A stretch of 64,000 nucleotides of DNA. It comes from Trogon surrucura. Its lineage: Eukaryota; Chordata; Aves; Trogoniformes; Trogonidae. Positions 48,578 to 62,701 of this stretch are shown one piece after another. Numbering within the stretch: the stretch's first letter is position 1; every line of letters begins with the position of its first letter. The position numbers and the translations under genes were made by a program. Where the stretch lies: positions 97,458,122 through 97,522,121 of the forward strand of contig CM036618.1 of assembly GCA_020746105.1 (NCBI GenBank), in the 5' to 3' direction. Under the pieces are notes generated by a model, which saw nothing but the letters and a program-made list of their open reading frames with translations, ran no database searches and was not told the origin of the DNA.

Positions 48578-48995
48578 GTTTGCCAGCTAATAAGAGCTTT
48601 GGAGATGTAAAGAAGTTACTTGATCCCAATGTGTTTTTAATATTGTAATAAATGATGCAGTGAGCTACAGAATAATCAGGCTGAAACTCTTCTGTGCAAG
48701 ACAACTATTCTAACATATGCTTGACAGCAACAAATGCATTCTCCCAAGGCTTGGTGCACTACAAATGTACTGAGACATTTTTTTACGATTAATTCTTTTA
48801 AGATAATCTCTAAATTATTCCTTCTATTTGTATTTGATAGAGTAATCTGGATACACATTCACTGAAGTTTCTAGCCTCCTCCGGTCGGTTGAGAAAATGA
48901 GTTATCCTTTATGGATATAACTATGCCCAGATCCAAAACCCCGTGTCAAAACAGAATACAACTAAATAAATCTGTTCCAAATGTTCTTCCTGTTG

Positions 48996-49015
48996 TTTTT
49001 TTTTTTTTTTTTTTT
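48996..49015. repeat. 20-bp poly(T) tract
   Basis: There is an uninterrupted run of 20 T on the + strand, with no adjacent retroposon body recognised. Confidence 0.95.
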
Positions 49016-51034
49016 AGTTTCTGCTTTCATCCTAGAACTTATGTTATTTCTCTTCTTTTGTCTCTTCTGATAACACAGACAATACAACACGCCATTTACA
49101 ACTGTAGTATTTCACTGTAGCACAGCAAGGACGTGCCAGCATAGTCTCTCAATCAGAAGTTGCAAGTACCTTGTAAAGTTTAAATTACGAAGCATGGTCT
49201 CATCACAATGACATTTCTTTTGGGATTGAAGCATTGGGACAATGAAACGTCATAGAAAGAATGCAGACACACGAAGTGTCTGCAGCTAGAAGCCAACACA
49301 CAGCAGAAGCTACATGTAAGACGAGAGAAAAGAGGGAGAAAAGAGAAAGAGGACAGACAAGCGGATGTGTCTTGAAGACTGGGAGCAGGGAGGGAAGAAG
49401 AAGAATGAATACACACATATAAAGAATGGGGAAGGGAATTTTACCAATTCTTTCTTTCTGGTTCAGAGAAATCACTAAATCGACTGCTAATTAAAGTGTC
49501 TAAGCTGTCTAAGCTTCAGTTTTCAGAAAGAGGAAATCAGCTCCTTCACTTTTTAACAGACCAATCTTGTCTGCCTTATGATGGATACTTATAAATTCTG
49601 AAGTTGCCATGTTCTACTGTCTAAATGTACAAATACAAGTGGAAACAAGTGCAGACAATTAATAGAAAATGTGGTATGGACAGCAAAGTTTAAGAAAAGC
49701 ATCAGATTCTCAGCAATTGAAAACAACCCTATGCAAGACAGGAGGGCTGAAAGTCCAACCCTGTATGCGAATGTCATACCAGTGTTAATAAAAGATGGAG
49801 ATTAAGAGCTGCAGCTAGCAAAAAGGTTTTCTAAAGAAAATTGGAATTTTGACTGAAAGGCCACTTTCAGAGAGATTTATTTTCCTCTGAAGACGCAATG
49901 TCCTGCTGTTTTCTATGCCTCTGGAAAGGAGATTCCTTCTCTGAGAAATTTCCCTCTGAATCCCAGTTGGTGGGAAAATCAATGGCCTCTGATGGAAGTT
50001 ACCACTTGGACCTGGTTACTGAACATTTAAAATGACTTTCTTTCAATTTCTAGTACTCTTAAGATTAGCCTTACTGTGAATTCAGGGATGTGATAAATTC
50101 CACATTCTCATCTTGATGTGTCTGCCCAAGAAAACTGAGACTGCCTATCCCTGAGATGACTACCCCAAATCAAAACTGATAACCTGAAAGAGGGTGAGAA
50201 CATCAAGAGAATATCAAAACTCAGATCCACAGAAGTCAGAATTTTTAGTAGATAGGACAGATCTGTATCACAAAACCTGCAAAATGAAAAGCCTGAACTT
50301 ATCACAAGCAATGACCGGCTGTTAAAAACAAATAAAAAGAGAGAGGAAGGGTGAAATGACAAGATAAAGGACTTAATAAACACATTAACGTCAGGGTGAA
50401 AATACTCAAAGCGATTCCTTACTTTTAATAATAAAAACCCATCCCTAAATGCATTCTTCATGACAGCACAACAATCCACGTTTTTCTGGCGTGTGTGCAT
50501 GGGTGTTGAAGATTCGAGGTTGCGGGGGTGAGGGCGAGGTTCCAGTAGATGCTGGGCACTCAGAAGCAGATCAAAATTGCCTGCAAAGAGCCACTTCCTG
50601 CTGGTGACTACGCCTTCACCCAAACAGTCAAGAGGAAGGGGCATAAGTAAAGCATCGCAAACGACCCTCCCGATTGTATCAGAGTGGAGACAACCAGGAC
50701 AAACAAACTCAGGAAGTGGCAGGGAGTTAGAGACCGAGAGGAAATCTATGGCACAGAGAGGAAAGCGAAGAGATTGCGCCGATCCGCAGAAAGGTCACCT
50801 CTGGGTCGCGCTGTGCCAAGCTTTTTCAAAACCGCTTTATTTGGACTATAATACAAAACTGGCACACACAGCTGGCGGCTGCTGCAGAGGCTATTCAAAT
50901 GTTAACATTCTCAATGATAAACAGCCAAAAAAAGTTCTATGTAACCACATTGGAACAAACAACTAATCTAAATCTGGTTGCTAAGAGACAGAGGATTACA
51001 GCCAAAACCAGCCCCAAGCCTCAAGAATACTTTA

Positions 51035-51217
<183 letters not shown>

Positions 51218-52763
51218 TTAATTAAACAGTGTTATTTAGCTAATTTCTTTTAGTCACACAAAGGACTGCTTAAAGCTACACTTCACCCGACTGGAGCATT
51301 TACGTCAAGAAAGGAAAGAAACAAATGTTACAATTCTGAAAAAGGAAAAGCTGACAACCAAAATCCCCCAAACCTAAAGAAAACAAGTCAGGAGTCTCAA
51401 AACCAGAAAAGGGGAATAGAATTAAAATGTAGCAATAAGCAACAAGCACATAATTTTCCATGCATCACCAAATACACATGGAATTATAATCTATTTTATA
51501 TAAGAACAGAGATACTTAAACGATGCCATTTCTTCTAAATTTAGCCATAACACTGAAGAAAGAAAGTAAATTCTGTCAACTACTGACAGGCTGCTGGAGA
51601 AATTTCACGGTCCTTATTTCTTCTCTCTTACCATCTACTTTGTTTCTTGTGTCTTTCCCAAAATATGCAAAACCAAATTAGAATTGTTAAACTATAGAAA
51701 CCAGTGCTGCCAATCTCAAACAATTACACATGACTTTTTGAATTGTCTCACACTCTTGTAAGATAATGAAATATGACTACATTATAAAAAACATATATAT
51801 ATTTATTTTCTTTTGACACTTATCTCTTAAAAAAATTAAACTGATGAAGAACTAGAAATGAAATTTACTTGAGAACAGCAACTGAGATTTTCACACAGTC
51901 ACCCCATTCTGGCATGGTTCAGAAAAAGAAAAAATCCCCAAAGTTACGCACTCAGTGAAATAGTCAGAACACCAGCAAACTAAATTTCACTTCCTGATCA
52001 CATGACACACAGGTGGGTAAGCATAGGACTTTATCCAAGGGAGCCCCTCTCCAATTTCCATGTCTCACTGCAGTTTGGCTCTAGCTGATGCTGTCTGGTG
52101 TGTTGGGTTGAAGCAAAGAAGACAATATGTGACATTGCTTTGGACAAGCAAAAACAACAGAAGATGGAAGTTAATTAACCTCCCACAAGCGAATCCAAGT
52201 CTGCAGATTACATAGTTTATATATATGAGTCCAGAAATCCACAAAAGTTTGCTATTTGTCTTTAATCATCTACTCTGCAGCTCAGATTCAAAGCACAGCA
52301 CTTAAAAATATTCTTAAACTTAAGTGTGTGCTTTAATCCTGCTCATTAAGTGCCTAAATGTTATACTTATCAGGGATGTTTCCTGGAGGAGGATAGAAAT
52401 GTTTGGCTGACTTTTTGCTGATTACATAAAGAGGATGCAGAAAAAAACTTTGTGCCTTTCCCCCCTGTATCCTGGGAATACAGAAACTGCCAGACTGCCA
52501 GATTCAGAATCCAGGTGGACTGGTGTTCTTGGTAAAATACTGCTAACAATTTTGGTACATTCTCCAGCACTTTTCTTACAAGTTCCTAGTAAGGAAGACC
52601 TACTAAAGAATAGCATCAAAGCTTCTGGCTGTATCATACACTCCAAAGAGCACGGCTTCAGAGCCATCCCTTTGTTCTTTCTGCAATGCTTAGTACCGCT
52701 GATAAGAAACATTCAAAATTATGGTACAGATCTCTTGATATTAGTGTAGGTTTTAAATATAGA

Positions 52764-53258
52764 ACCACAGAATCATAGAATGCGTTGGGTTGGAAAGGAC
52801 CTTTAAAGGTCATCTAGTCCAACCCCCCTGCACTAAGTATTTTTAACTAGATCAAGTTGCTCAGAGCCCCATCAATTCTGACCTTGAAAGTCTCCAGGGA
52901 TGGAGCTCCAGGAGCCTTCACCACCTCTCCAGGTGTTTCACCACCCTCGTAGTAAAGAACTTCTTCCTAAAGTCTCATCTAAATCTACCCTGCTCTAGCT
53001 GAAAACCATTGCCCCTTGTCCTATTGCTACACACACTTGCAAGCAGTCCTTCCCCAGCTTTCTTATAGGCCCCCTTCCAGTACCGGAAGACCACTCTAAG
53101 GTTTCTTCAGAGCCTTCTCTTCTCCAGGCTGAACAGCCCCAACTCTTTCATCCTGTATTCATAGGAAGGATGGTCCAGCCCGCTGATCATTTTGTGGCCC
53201 TCCTCTGGACCCACTCCAACAGGTCTATGTCCTTCTTGTGTTGAGGGCTCCAGAGCTT
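52764..53258 (-). mobile_element. CR1 LINE 3' region, inverted, about 495 bp
   Basis: This is the longest CR1 copy in the window. In reverse orientation it reads ACCACAGAATCATAGAATG, TTGGAAAGGACCTTTAAAGG, TCATCTAGTCCAACCCCCC, then the CTCCAGGGATGGAGCTCCAG, TTGCCCCTTGTCCTATTGCT, TCTCCAGGCTGAACAGCCCC and GGCCCTCCTCTGGACCCACT landmarks of the CR1 3' region. The 5' truncation is near 53258. No intact ORF2 is present. It lies about 1.6 kb upstream (in gene sense) of exon 51057-51211. Confidence 0.97.
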
Positions 53259-56200
53259 CATTGTTTGTTTTAAGCAAAAACATGGGTCCTTGTGCTGTCT
53301 TTCTGATTTCTCTCTGGAACCAATGAGAATTACAGCCTTGCTTTTAGAAGAAAATCTCACAGCTCTCAGACGGTCTTATGATTTCTGAAGTTAGAGCTTA
53401 AGGATAGCACCAAATGCAGTGAGTTTTGTGATAAAGTCAGTCTAAAGCATAGCTGTGTAGGTACTGTCATGTAAGATAAGAGGACGCAACATCCCTAAGA
53501 GGATGATGCAGGCATTGTCCTTTGTTAGGCTCCTCATCACTGCACCACAGACTACCTCTGAAGAGCAGTTTTGGTATAAGTGTCCCTTTGCAATACGTTG
53601 CCTTAGATTATCTCACACGGATATAGTTCAGCATTTGAAGTACAAAACACATTTGGACTGAAGGCTGGGGAGTGTCTGACTAACATTTGGCTAAAGCAAC
53701 TCCTAACACTTACTTAAAGTGACTCTCCCTACACTGCTATTTTAACTTCTCCAAAGTCAACAGCCTGGATATGAGTGGGCACAACTAGGAAAATGAAGCT
53801 GCAATTCACATTCCCCTGAGCAGCCATACTCACTCCCAACACTGCTACCTCTTTGCTGCACCTGTATCACGAGTATAATACAAATGATGCAAAGTGATTG
53901 TGCTGTGTCTTATAGCTGTGATGCCCAAATGGTGACCCTCCATCTGCCACTAGCTGGGAGCTTCTGACTGCTAGGGATGATGCACAAAAATAATAATAAA
54001 AAAGCCTGGTTTACACAACTATATAGATAACGGCCATTTCCCAGCATGTCAGGATACACACTGCATCAATTTTATATTAAGTACTCTACCTTTGATCCAA
54101 ACAGAACCAACATTTTTTATGACGGTCACCAAACTCCCAATCGATGTTTCGAAATATCAGAAACTGGGCTTAGTTAAAACCTGAAGTTCTCTTATTTTGG
54201 TTTAGTCCTTTGTAGAACATTTTCATTTAGCCTACTGAAAATTGAAACTGGATTGCTCAGCAGAATATCTTGTCATTAGACACTGAACAAAAGCTTTAGC
54301 AGCAGCTCCATTGCAAGAGCTGGAGAGTGATAATTCTCCCATCCTCTTTCATCTTATACACATCCCATTCTCGATTTGAAGGGGTATTTCCAGAAGATTC
54401 TGCAGCTTAGCTGACCACCTCACCAAAAGTATACCTGCTAAAACTAGAATTAACAGCTCAGTGATTGAAATCACTCTGCAGTTGCATTTTTCTGTTACAC
54501 GCTAATATTTTGAGTTAATTTTTCAGCTTCTCTCGGTACACTTTTCAGTTTCCTAAGGAGAATTCAGAGAAAAAAAAATAAATTTGAAAGTTCTTACAGT
54601 AAGTCTGGGAAAGGGGTTGATTTTGAGAGTAGAGAATAATAATTCTCACCCACTGACACGGGGTAAACAGTAAGTTGCACAACATGCACATGCAGCAGCA
54701 GGTCAGAGTTTCAACATCAGAAGGTACCATCTCTTTCAATGAAATATATTCAGTCCCGATGAAAACCACTTTCTTAAAATCACTCTCTGGTATTTTCATT
54801 TTTTTTTTTTTAATCAGGACAATGACCTGATGAGCTCAGACTTAAATTTACATGAAAAGAGGATGCAAGAGAAGACAGAATACTTTCTGTATATGAGACT
54901 GGTAAATCCATTTTGCTCCTAATTCCCCCAATCTCAACAACAGTAGACACACTATTTTGATCTTTGCTACTTAAACTTTTTTCCTTATTTTTCATCAAAA
55001 GTTCATGGTCAATATATAGGTTCCTAACCCCCTGGCTATTTCCTTTCCGTCATGATGTAAGCACATACATAGAGTGATACAATGAGACATCTATGAATTC
55101 AATGCAGAGAGGATTTCATCCTGTGAAATAACCTGATTATATTCATCTTGCTACATGTACCACTGGGATATATTCAAACGTGGAAGTGGGAGAATATAAA
55201 GTGAATGGTCTAAAGAATCATACATTCATGGATAACAGTTAAAAATGAGATACAAGGTACAACTCTATCATTGATTGCGTTCAAAGAAAAAAATTGACCG
55301 GGTTTGGTTTGGACTGCACTATTTTTGGACTCCATTTTCATAACATTTGAGAAGAATGTTTTGCTGAATGAAATAAATGTAAAGCAGTCTTGGGAACCCT
55401 TTAATTATATAAACTGAAATAAAAGGTAAAATCACAAACAAAGACATTAAAGACTAATCCTCTCTTGGCATTTCTAAGGTAAAAAAAAGTACTGCAAAGT
55501 AAGTGAATATGTTTTCTGAAGTAATTAGATTCTTTTACAGGGTTTATTTTAGTCCTTAATCATACCTGCTTTTCTTTGAACTTCTCAAAAGATATGGTTG
55601 AATAAGAATACTCAAAATAATAAATGGAAAGAAAAACAGAGCAGAGAGCATGGGTAAGAGATTTTAAAAGCAAAGTGTACATGAAATAAACGGGCTAGAA
55701 GACAACAAAAGTTCAACTTCACTCTATTTCCAAAACATTTTATGATAAATTTAACTACTATAACAGAATGCATAACTGCCTGCCTTAACACTTCTATTAC
55801 TCCATTCTCACCTCTTGACTTTCTTAATTGAGATAGTCTTCTGCATGTTTTGTCATCAAAACCAGACTCGAAAACCAGTCTCTCTTCTAGTCTCCATCCC
55901 AATCACTATCTGCAGAAACACACTTGACATCTCTCATTCCAATCCTTTAATTGTGCCCTGATTTAATTTTTCATTCTCCTTGACATTTGAAATAGCCACC
56001 CTTTAACTCTACAATAAATCCTTCTAAATAATGCTTTACTCTGTACTTTGATTATTAGCATCACCTTCCCACTTCAAAACCATTCTCTGATTTTTAGCTT
56101 TATTTACATAATTCCTGTTAATATCAGCCTATGTATTACACGCACTCCCCACCAGTTCATATTCACTTGTTTTCACATGTTATGCATTCCACTGGGTAGA

Positions 56201-59200
56201 GCTTCTGCCTTTTGTTTCCTTTGGAATAATGTACATGCTTCAATTCAGAAAAGGGGAGTGGGGGTGATTTCCAGAAACATCAATAGTAACAAACTCTCAG
56301 GACACAACAGACTAAATCCAGCTCCTCTTTGTGGAGGTGTGATTAATGACCAAGACCTTCCTGCTTGCAGGATCAGATCATCTTGCCAATCAGTTTTGAT
56401 TTAACAGATGACACTATACAGCCTATTTGTTGTTTACATGTGGAATAGTACCATTGTTGAGGAAGAGGCTTCTACGTAAACCCTGCATGAAAGCTTAGAC
56501 ATGGAAAGACTTTGATGTATTGTTTACATTAATTATTGTATAGCCCTTGAAAGACTTTTTAAAAAATTGTTATCAGTCATTAACCTGTCTGCCCTTTGTT
56601 TGTTTTCCAATTAAAATCTCATTAACTTTAGGCTGCATCTTAAAGACAATCCACTGATAGACACAAGGCCAAGTACAATTATCACTGCAATCTGAAGACT
56701 ACAAAGTTTTTTTTCTCTCAAACAAGTCCTACCAGCTGGGGGACCCAATATGCAGTTCAGCACAACCTCATTACTGAAATATTACAAACCGAAAGTAAAT
56801 GATGCGATCCATTTCCCAGTTTCACAGCTGAGATGTGCATCCAAGCTACAAGTCTGAGAACACATCTTTTCACTACTGGCTTTTGTCTCCCAGTTCAACC
56901 CTCACAACACTTTAAACCAGACAACTCAGGAAAGGCATCAAACATGGGCTCCTGACAAGCAAAATTCACAACTGATAAAACTTACTAGCTTACTCCAACT
57001 GCCATTTTTTCCCTCATTTATGTTTTCATATAGTTGGCTGTGAATAAATTCTTCCTGATTCTCACTAATTCCCTAAACTAAGTTCTTTGTGTGAACACAT
57101 TTTTTGCCTTCCGATTTTAGAAAATTGTATTTGAACTACATTTCTCCAGAGACTACTGAAAATATCAGGGAAACTAATATGTGTCTTAAATACAGGTAAA
57201 TCTAAATGCAAAGTAATTCACATTCTAGTGGAGTACTGTTACATAATGGATTATGTTTGGCCACTAAACTTGTTACAAAACACAAGCCAAAGATACAACT
57301 TTTCTTGCATAAGAAGTCAGACAAATACATCACCTTGGTATGCTCTGTAAGATGGTATTTTATTCCTATCACGCATATATGGAATTCTTCTCTAACTAGT
57401 GCAAAACTGTGATTACTTAACTCTCTTTAAACAGGATGCTCAAACAGTTTGTTTAAAATTACCTAAAACTACAGCAACTGTCCCACCCTCCAAACTTGAA
57501 TAAACATTTCCTGCTCCTGATGGAAATTGCACAGTACACAAAACTATATGCAAACCTTCAACACCCTGAACAGAAAACTAGCCAGGATGGCAGATTCGTC
57601 TTTCACAATCACAGCACTAGGATGGAGAAATACAAAAACAAGAGAAAAAAACAGGTACAATGCTAAAGAAACCAACAAAAATCTCTCCTGTTCATTTGAT
57701 TCCTTTCTCAAGTTTACAGCAACAATCAACAGGACACCATGACACATTATCTGTCTCTGATTTCAGTGTTTATACTCAGCGCTAATTGAGTTGTTTTTCC
57801 TGTTTTGTACCAGTGCTTTCATGGAGTTCCAAATAAGAGGGGAACGATTTCTATGAATCCCATATTTCTTGGAATAAATGCCCCGTAAATAGGAACTGCT
57901 ATCTTAAACTTCTCATGGGATACCTGCATCTTCCACTTAACAAAAAAAAATGCATGCATTCAGATTTTGTACTAAAGGATTCTTTTGTCAATTTCAAATT
58001 TCTCTCAAGCTGGTGAATACTCTTATAGCTAGGGGCTTATTGTGCAGCTTTACTTCGCTTTGCCCAGTATTTAATGTCGAATCCAGTTTTTTGAAAGAAA
58101 GAATGACCTCAAAGTTAAAACAGAGACCACAGAGAGTTGGAGAACCACACAAAACAGGATGAAGAAGTCTTGCAAGGTCATGTAGCTTATCCCACAGCTG
58201 ACAGGCAGGATCAGCTGTACCTACACCAAGGGGAACTAACCTTTTCAGCGCTGCAAGGCAGTCTCTGGGCACCGTAAGCCAGTGATCTAACTGTGAACTT
58301 CAAGAGCCCTGCTGAATGGATTCCATTTGGCCCACAAAGACCTAGAAATAGCAGGCTCTGCTTGTCTGGTCTGCTGGAGGACAAGTGGGTTTGACTGTAC
58401 TCCACTGCAGCGGGGTCGCCTGCTGTGCCAGAAACACTCTGTGCCCTTCTCAGTCCCCTCGTCAGCAGCAGAATCCAGTAGTGAATAGTATTCCTTGAAC
58501 ATATTCTGCCTCACAGGTCAGAAGATTGCATTAGTTCCTGAAATTAATCCAATCAGCTCTTAAAAATCACCACTGATAGGCATTCCTTGACCTCCACTGG
58601 AAGTCTCTTCCTCTAATTACAGAAAACACCACTGGGAACTGTTTGCCCTGCTGCAAATCATTTGCACTAGTTCTTGTGCTTACCTTACTCAAAATATCAG
58701 TTCCTACCTGTGCTGCAAGTTATATAGTACCTTCAAAGAAACACTTGCGTGCTTTCCACCTTTGTTTCCTTTGTAAAGAACTGGCTATTGATTCTTCTCG
58801 ATTTTACAAAACTGATCACAAAATATTTCTGTTCTTTTCTTAAAGACCCCAGATATTATGCCAGCTGAGAGATATGAAGGATAAAAGCACTTCTAAAGTC
58901 TTCAAAAAGGTCTCAAGAATAACTGTTCCTCCTTGAGATGCTGCAATAATTCTACAAAAACCCCTTCTCTAACTTATTATACCATACTTTGTGAAGGGAC
59001 AGAAAAAGCTACAAATCAAATACAATTAGTTTCCAAACAGTGCTTTCAGAATCAGTACGGAAGTTCTCAAAAACTTTACACTGTATTACTGTAAAGATCT
59101 GCATTGTAGCATTTACTCATCTGTAATATGAGTCGCTGGAAAAGCGGTTTTAAGCAAGATGTTTGTTTGAGATCTCTAATCTTCATAAAGCAGACCTGGT

Positions 59201-60619
59201 ATGTTGCTTTTGTCATGGGAGATTTATGTTGCCTCCCTGTGGAATATCAATTGATACTGGAACAGAATAGGGGTTTTAACATGGTTTTCATGCCCCTAAC
59301 ACATCCCACAGTACTATTCAATGAGGAAAATATGGCTAGTGTATGTACACTGAAGATAAACTGGTTAGCTGGGGGTGGAGGACTTACTATGTGCCAGCAG
59401 TAGGTCACGGAATTATGGAAATAACAACTTAACAATTCAAAGCAGGAAACATTAGCCAGGACCTCATGGACATCACTTATTCTTTTAAAAAAATCAAAGG
59501 ATGATTAGGTTATACATAGACTGGTACTCAAGAAGGAAGTCTCGCTTAATGATTTTTCCAAAGGCAGAGCTGATAGTACTCTAAAACTGCCCAAAAGTAA
59601 GAGAAACCAGCCTGTTCCAAACTCAGAGTGAAAAAATGCACCATTTAGTTATCCCCTTTAGCACTAATACTTCTAGAAAAAAATTGTTTGATTGTTTCAG
59701 TTATTCAAAGAATCTAATCCCACATTAGTGTGGCCAGTAAAATCTACTGACTTTGAAATGTACAGGTCTTTATCTGCACCATAAATTTCCAAATACACGA
59801 AGTATGGATATGAGTGAAACTTATACCCCAGAATCTGCAACTAACAATGATATACACACCAGAATAACAGATGAAGGTTATGGTCTTTATACAGATCTTT
59901 TTCCCATGTAATTTATGAGTACTTGATGTTTGAATACAGTCTTCCTACTGTTTTTTTCAGATAATGAATTCTGTCAGACTACGCTATGGACCAAATTTAC
60001 TATACACTGGATTAGTTGGTGTATCAGGCTCATACTAGGGCAAGTAAAAAGAAAACATGGTTCAAAATGTCACTAGTCCTGAAACAGCAGGTGGCGAGTT
60101 GTCAGCCTGTTCTCCATAGAGCTGTCACTTTACTACCTGAAAATGCGACAATAAAATTCTAGCTCTGCCTGGGTTTCTTGAAGAGATGAAGATTTCATAT
60201 TAAGACCCTAAAACACTATCACGTTAGCGCAAATATTTTTTTTTAGTCTCTTCCCACTTAAAAAAAAAATACAGTACCATTGGATAATATGCCTTCTGCA
60301 TATGTGAATGTTTTCTGTGACACCTGTAATATAATATTTAATGTTCTGACACAGTATCTACAGGGCTTAGTGGTGAGATTCTCTTTAGCTCAGATGGGGT
60401 TTAGGTCAGGATTAAATTTTTAATGCTGTAGCATGTGAAATTTGTTAGCCGAAGGCATGCAACAAAGATGCAGGACAAATTATGTGCAGTCTGATCATCT
60501 AACCCTAGAAATGAACTGAAACAAAAAGACTTCTAAACTTTGGGAAAACTTTTAACCCCAAATTATCTTGGAGAGATACATGTCCTGTTGTCACTGGATT
60601 TTTCTGGGAAAACTTTCAG

Positions 60620-60780
60620 TCTGCCCCAAGCTGCAGTGTCGGTAGTCCTGAGCTCCATGGTGGGCTCAGGGCAGGACTGCTGCTCCCTCGGGCAACAACC
60701 CGGATCCCTGCCCGCTCCCCGAAAGCCCAAGGATGCCCCAAGACCAGGGACCCCAGAAGAGTGTCAGCTGGTGTAACTCA
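60620..60780. other. Small GC-rich intronic block
   Basis: About 160 bases are clearly GC-richer than their surroundings, with CTGCCCGCTCCCCGAAAGCC and CCAAGGATGCCCCAAGACC words. A minus-strand open frame of 95 codons from an ATG (61051 down to 60764) abuts it, without a recognisable domain. I assign no function. Confidence 0.4.
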
Positions 60781-62144
60781 CTCGTTGTGCCCTTTTCCTA
60801 CAAGGGAGAAACACAACTGGAATCCTCTGCAGAAATGGTGTTTTTTTAGTTCTAGTCACTTCAAAAGGGGTATCAAGTAGGAAAAGCTTCTCAGGCCATT
60901 TCCCTAATACCTTCATTTGATGACAGATAAGCTGTGAAAAGCGCCTTTTATAAAATTCTTTGATCTCATCTTCTTTTGGTGTTGTTTGGAAAAAAGAACT
61001 GTTCTGGTGAGATAATTCTAAAGACTTCTCATTTAATGGCCTGATGCACATGGCAGAAAATTATATCAAGCCTGCAAAATGTCATTATGCAGAAAATGTT
61101 ACAATGTGCAGGCAGCTATTAATATTCCTTTGTTCTGATTCTTACAGGGAAAATATAAACACCGTCTTCAAATCAGAATTAACTATACAGGTTTTGAAAG
61201 CACTTGAGTATTTCTAAGACCAACTTTTAAAACTCCTGTCAAGGAGCTTAGACATAGGTTGCACAACTCCTAGGTGTCTCCTCAGCCCCTAGACTAGTTC
61301 TGAAACCTTTCTTGTCTTTATAATTCCTGTTTCCTTATTCTGCCTGGACATTTATGTCTTTGAGCACACAGGGAAATGCATCAGATGCTACACAACTAAT
61401 AGAGAACACTCTGTGGAATGCTGCCAGTTGGTCCAGCAGCAGTGGCATCAGAAGGAAAAGTAACCCAGTTACTTGATGGGTCAAAATACTCCTGCAGCAA
61501 TGATTTCCTGAGAAATTATCCATTACTGCTGAAAAAACAACCAGAAGTAATTAGCTGAGTGGGCAAGTCTTTACATCCCAGTTGTGATATACTGCGACAG
61601 TGTTTTTTGTTTCTAGAGTTGCAATCAACTGACTGAAAGGCAGAAGTTGTCTTCTCAGATCTGTGAAATAGTCAGTAGTGATCCAGGAAGGAACCACAAT
61701 GTCTTTACGAATGAAGTTATCTGTATAAAAGCTACCCAGATAGGTCTGTTGAGAGATGATTTCAAGTCACATACATCAGGACCAGGCATACTGAACCAAA
61801 ATGGGCACTACAGCAGAAATGAGCATACTGTACATTTGAATTTCACTAATTGTTTACATTTTCAGAATTAAAATTTCACTTAGAAAAGACAGAAAAATCT
61901 TTGTAAGGAAAAAAAGCACAGATGTATAGAGCGGCCCTCTCTCTCCATCAACATTTTTGCCATAGCACCAGCCTGTGAAAGGAGACCTGTCTTGCATTAC
62001 AGAATTTGGCACTGGAAAAACATGCCCCTTATTCCAGCTCAAAATTGTACTTGCCCATGAAAAGAGTAGTAGACACTGTAGAAGGAAAGAAGCCAACACA
62101 GAAGGGTACAAAAAGTTATTCAAACATTTGATATGTTGTATTGT

Positions 62145-62184
62145 AAGTTAACTTGGCTAATAGGAAGTTAACTTGGCTAATAGG
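62145..62184. repeat. Perfect tandem duplication of a 20-mer
   Basis: AAGTTAACTTGGCTAATAGG is present twice, head to tail and without mismatches. Perfect identity suggests a recent duplication. Confidence 0.97.
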
Positions 62185-62683
62185 ATGTGAACATTAGTGC
62201 ACTTATTAAGACAGAAGTAAACTGGAATTCTCTAAAAGCTTTCAAAACTCTTTCCCTGTGATATGGAAATCAGCTTTGCAAAACTGTGCTGCAGCAGGGC
62301 CAGCTTCTACATGCACTGTCTAGATATTCCATTTATAACACTACCAGATATTCTTTGCTGCTTTTAAGTTTTTATTTTTGCCTAAGCAAAAAAGAGGGAA
62401 TGGATGAAAAGACTGGTACTTCCTTCACAGCTAATTTTTTTTTTTCTGAGGACGAATCACCAAATGAAAACCAGGAAATAAAGTATGAGCATTAGAGGGC
62501 TTTTACCAATTTCTGAGTACAACCTTACGTTTTTTAGCTGATGATTTTTGCAATGCTGGCTAGTATCTCCTTTACATTAATTAATAAATCATTCATAATT
62601 AATGTTCCCATCAGAGTGCTCCTTTGCATGTTCTTCATACTTCCTTACTCTTATAACTAACTGAATCATTTTGCAGTAAGGAC

Positions 62684-62701
62684 AAAAAAAAAAAAAAAAA
62701 A
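62684..62701. repeat. 18-bp poly(A) tract
   Basis: There is an uninterrupted run of 18 A on the + strand, a simple homopolymer with no retroposon body recognised before it. Confidence 0.95.

Noticed and set aside
58560..58640. Possible CR1 remnant (CACTGATAGGCATTCC region)
   Set aside because: Only scattered words resemble an inverted CR1 copy; no 3' terminus or ordered landmarks could be aligned by eye.
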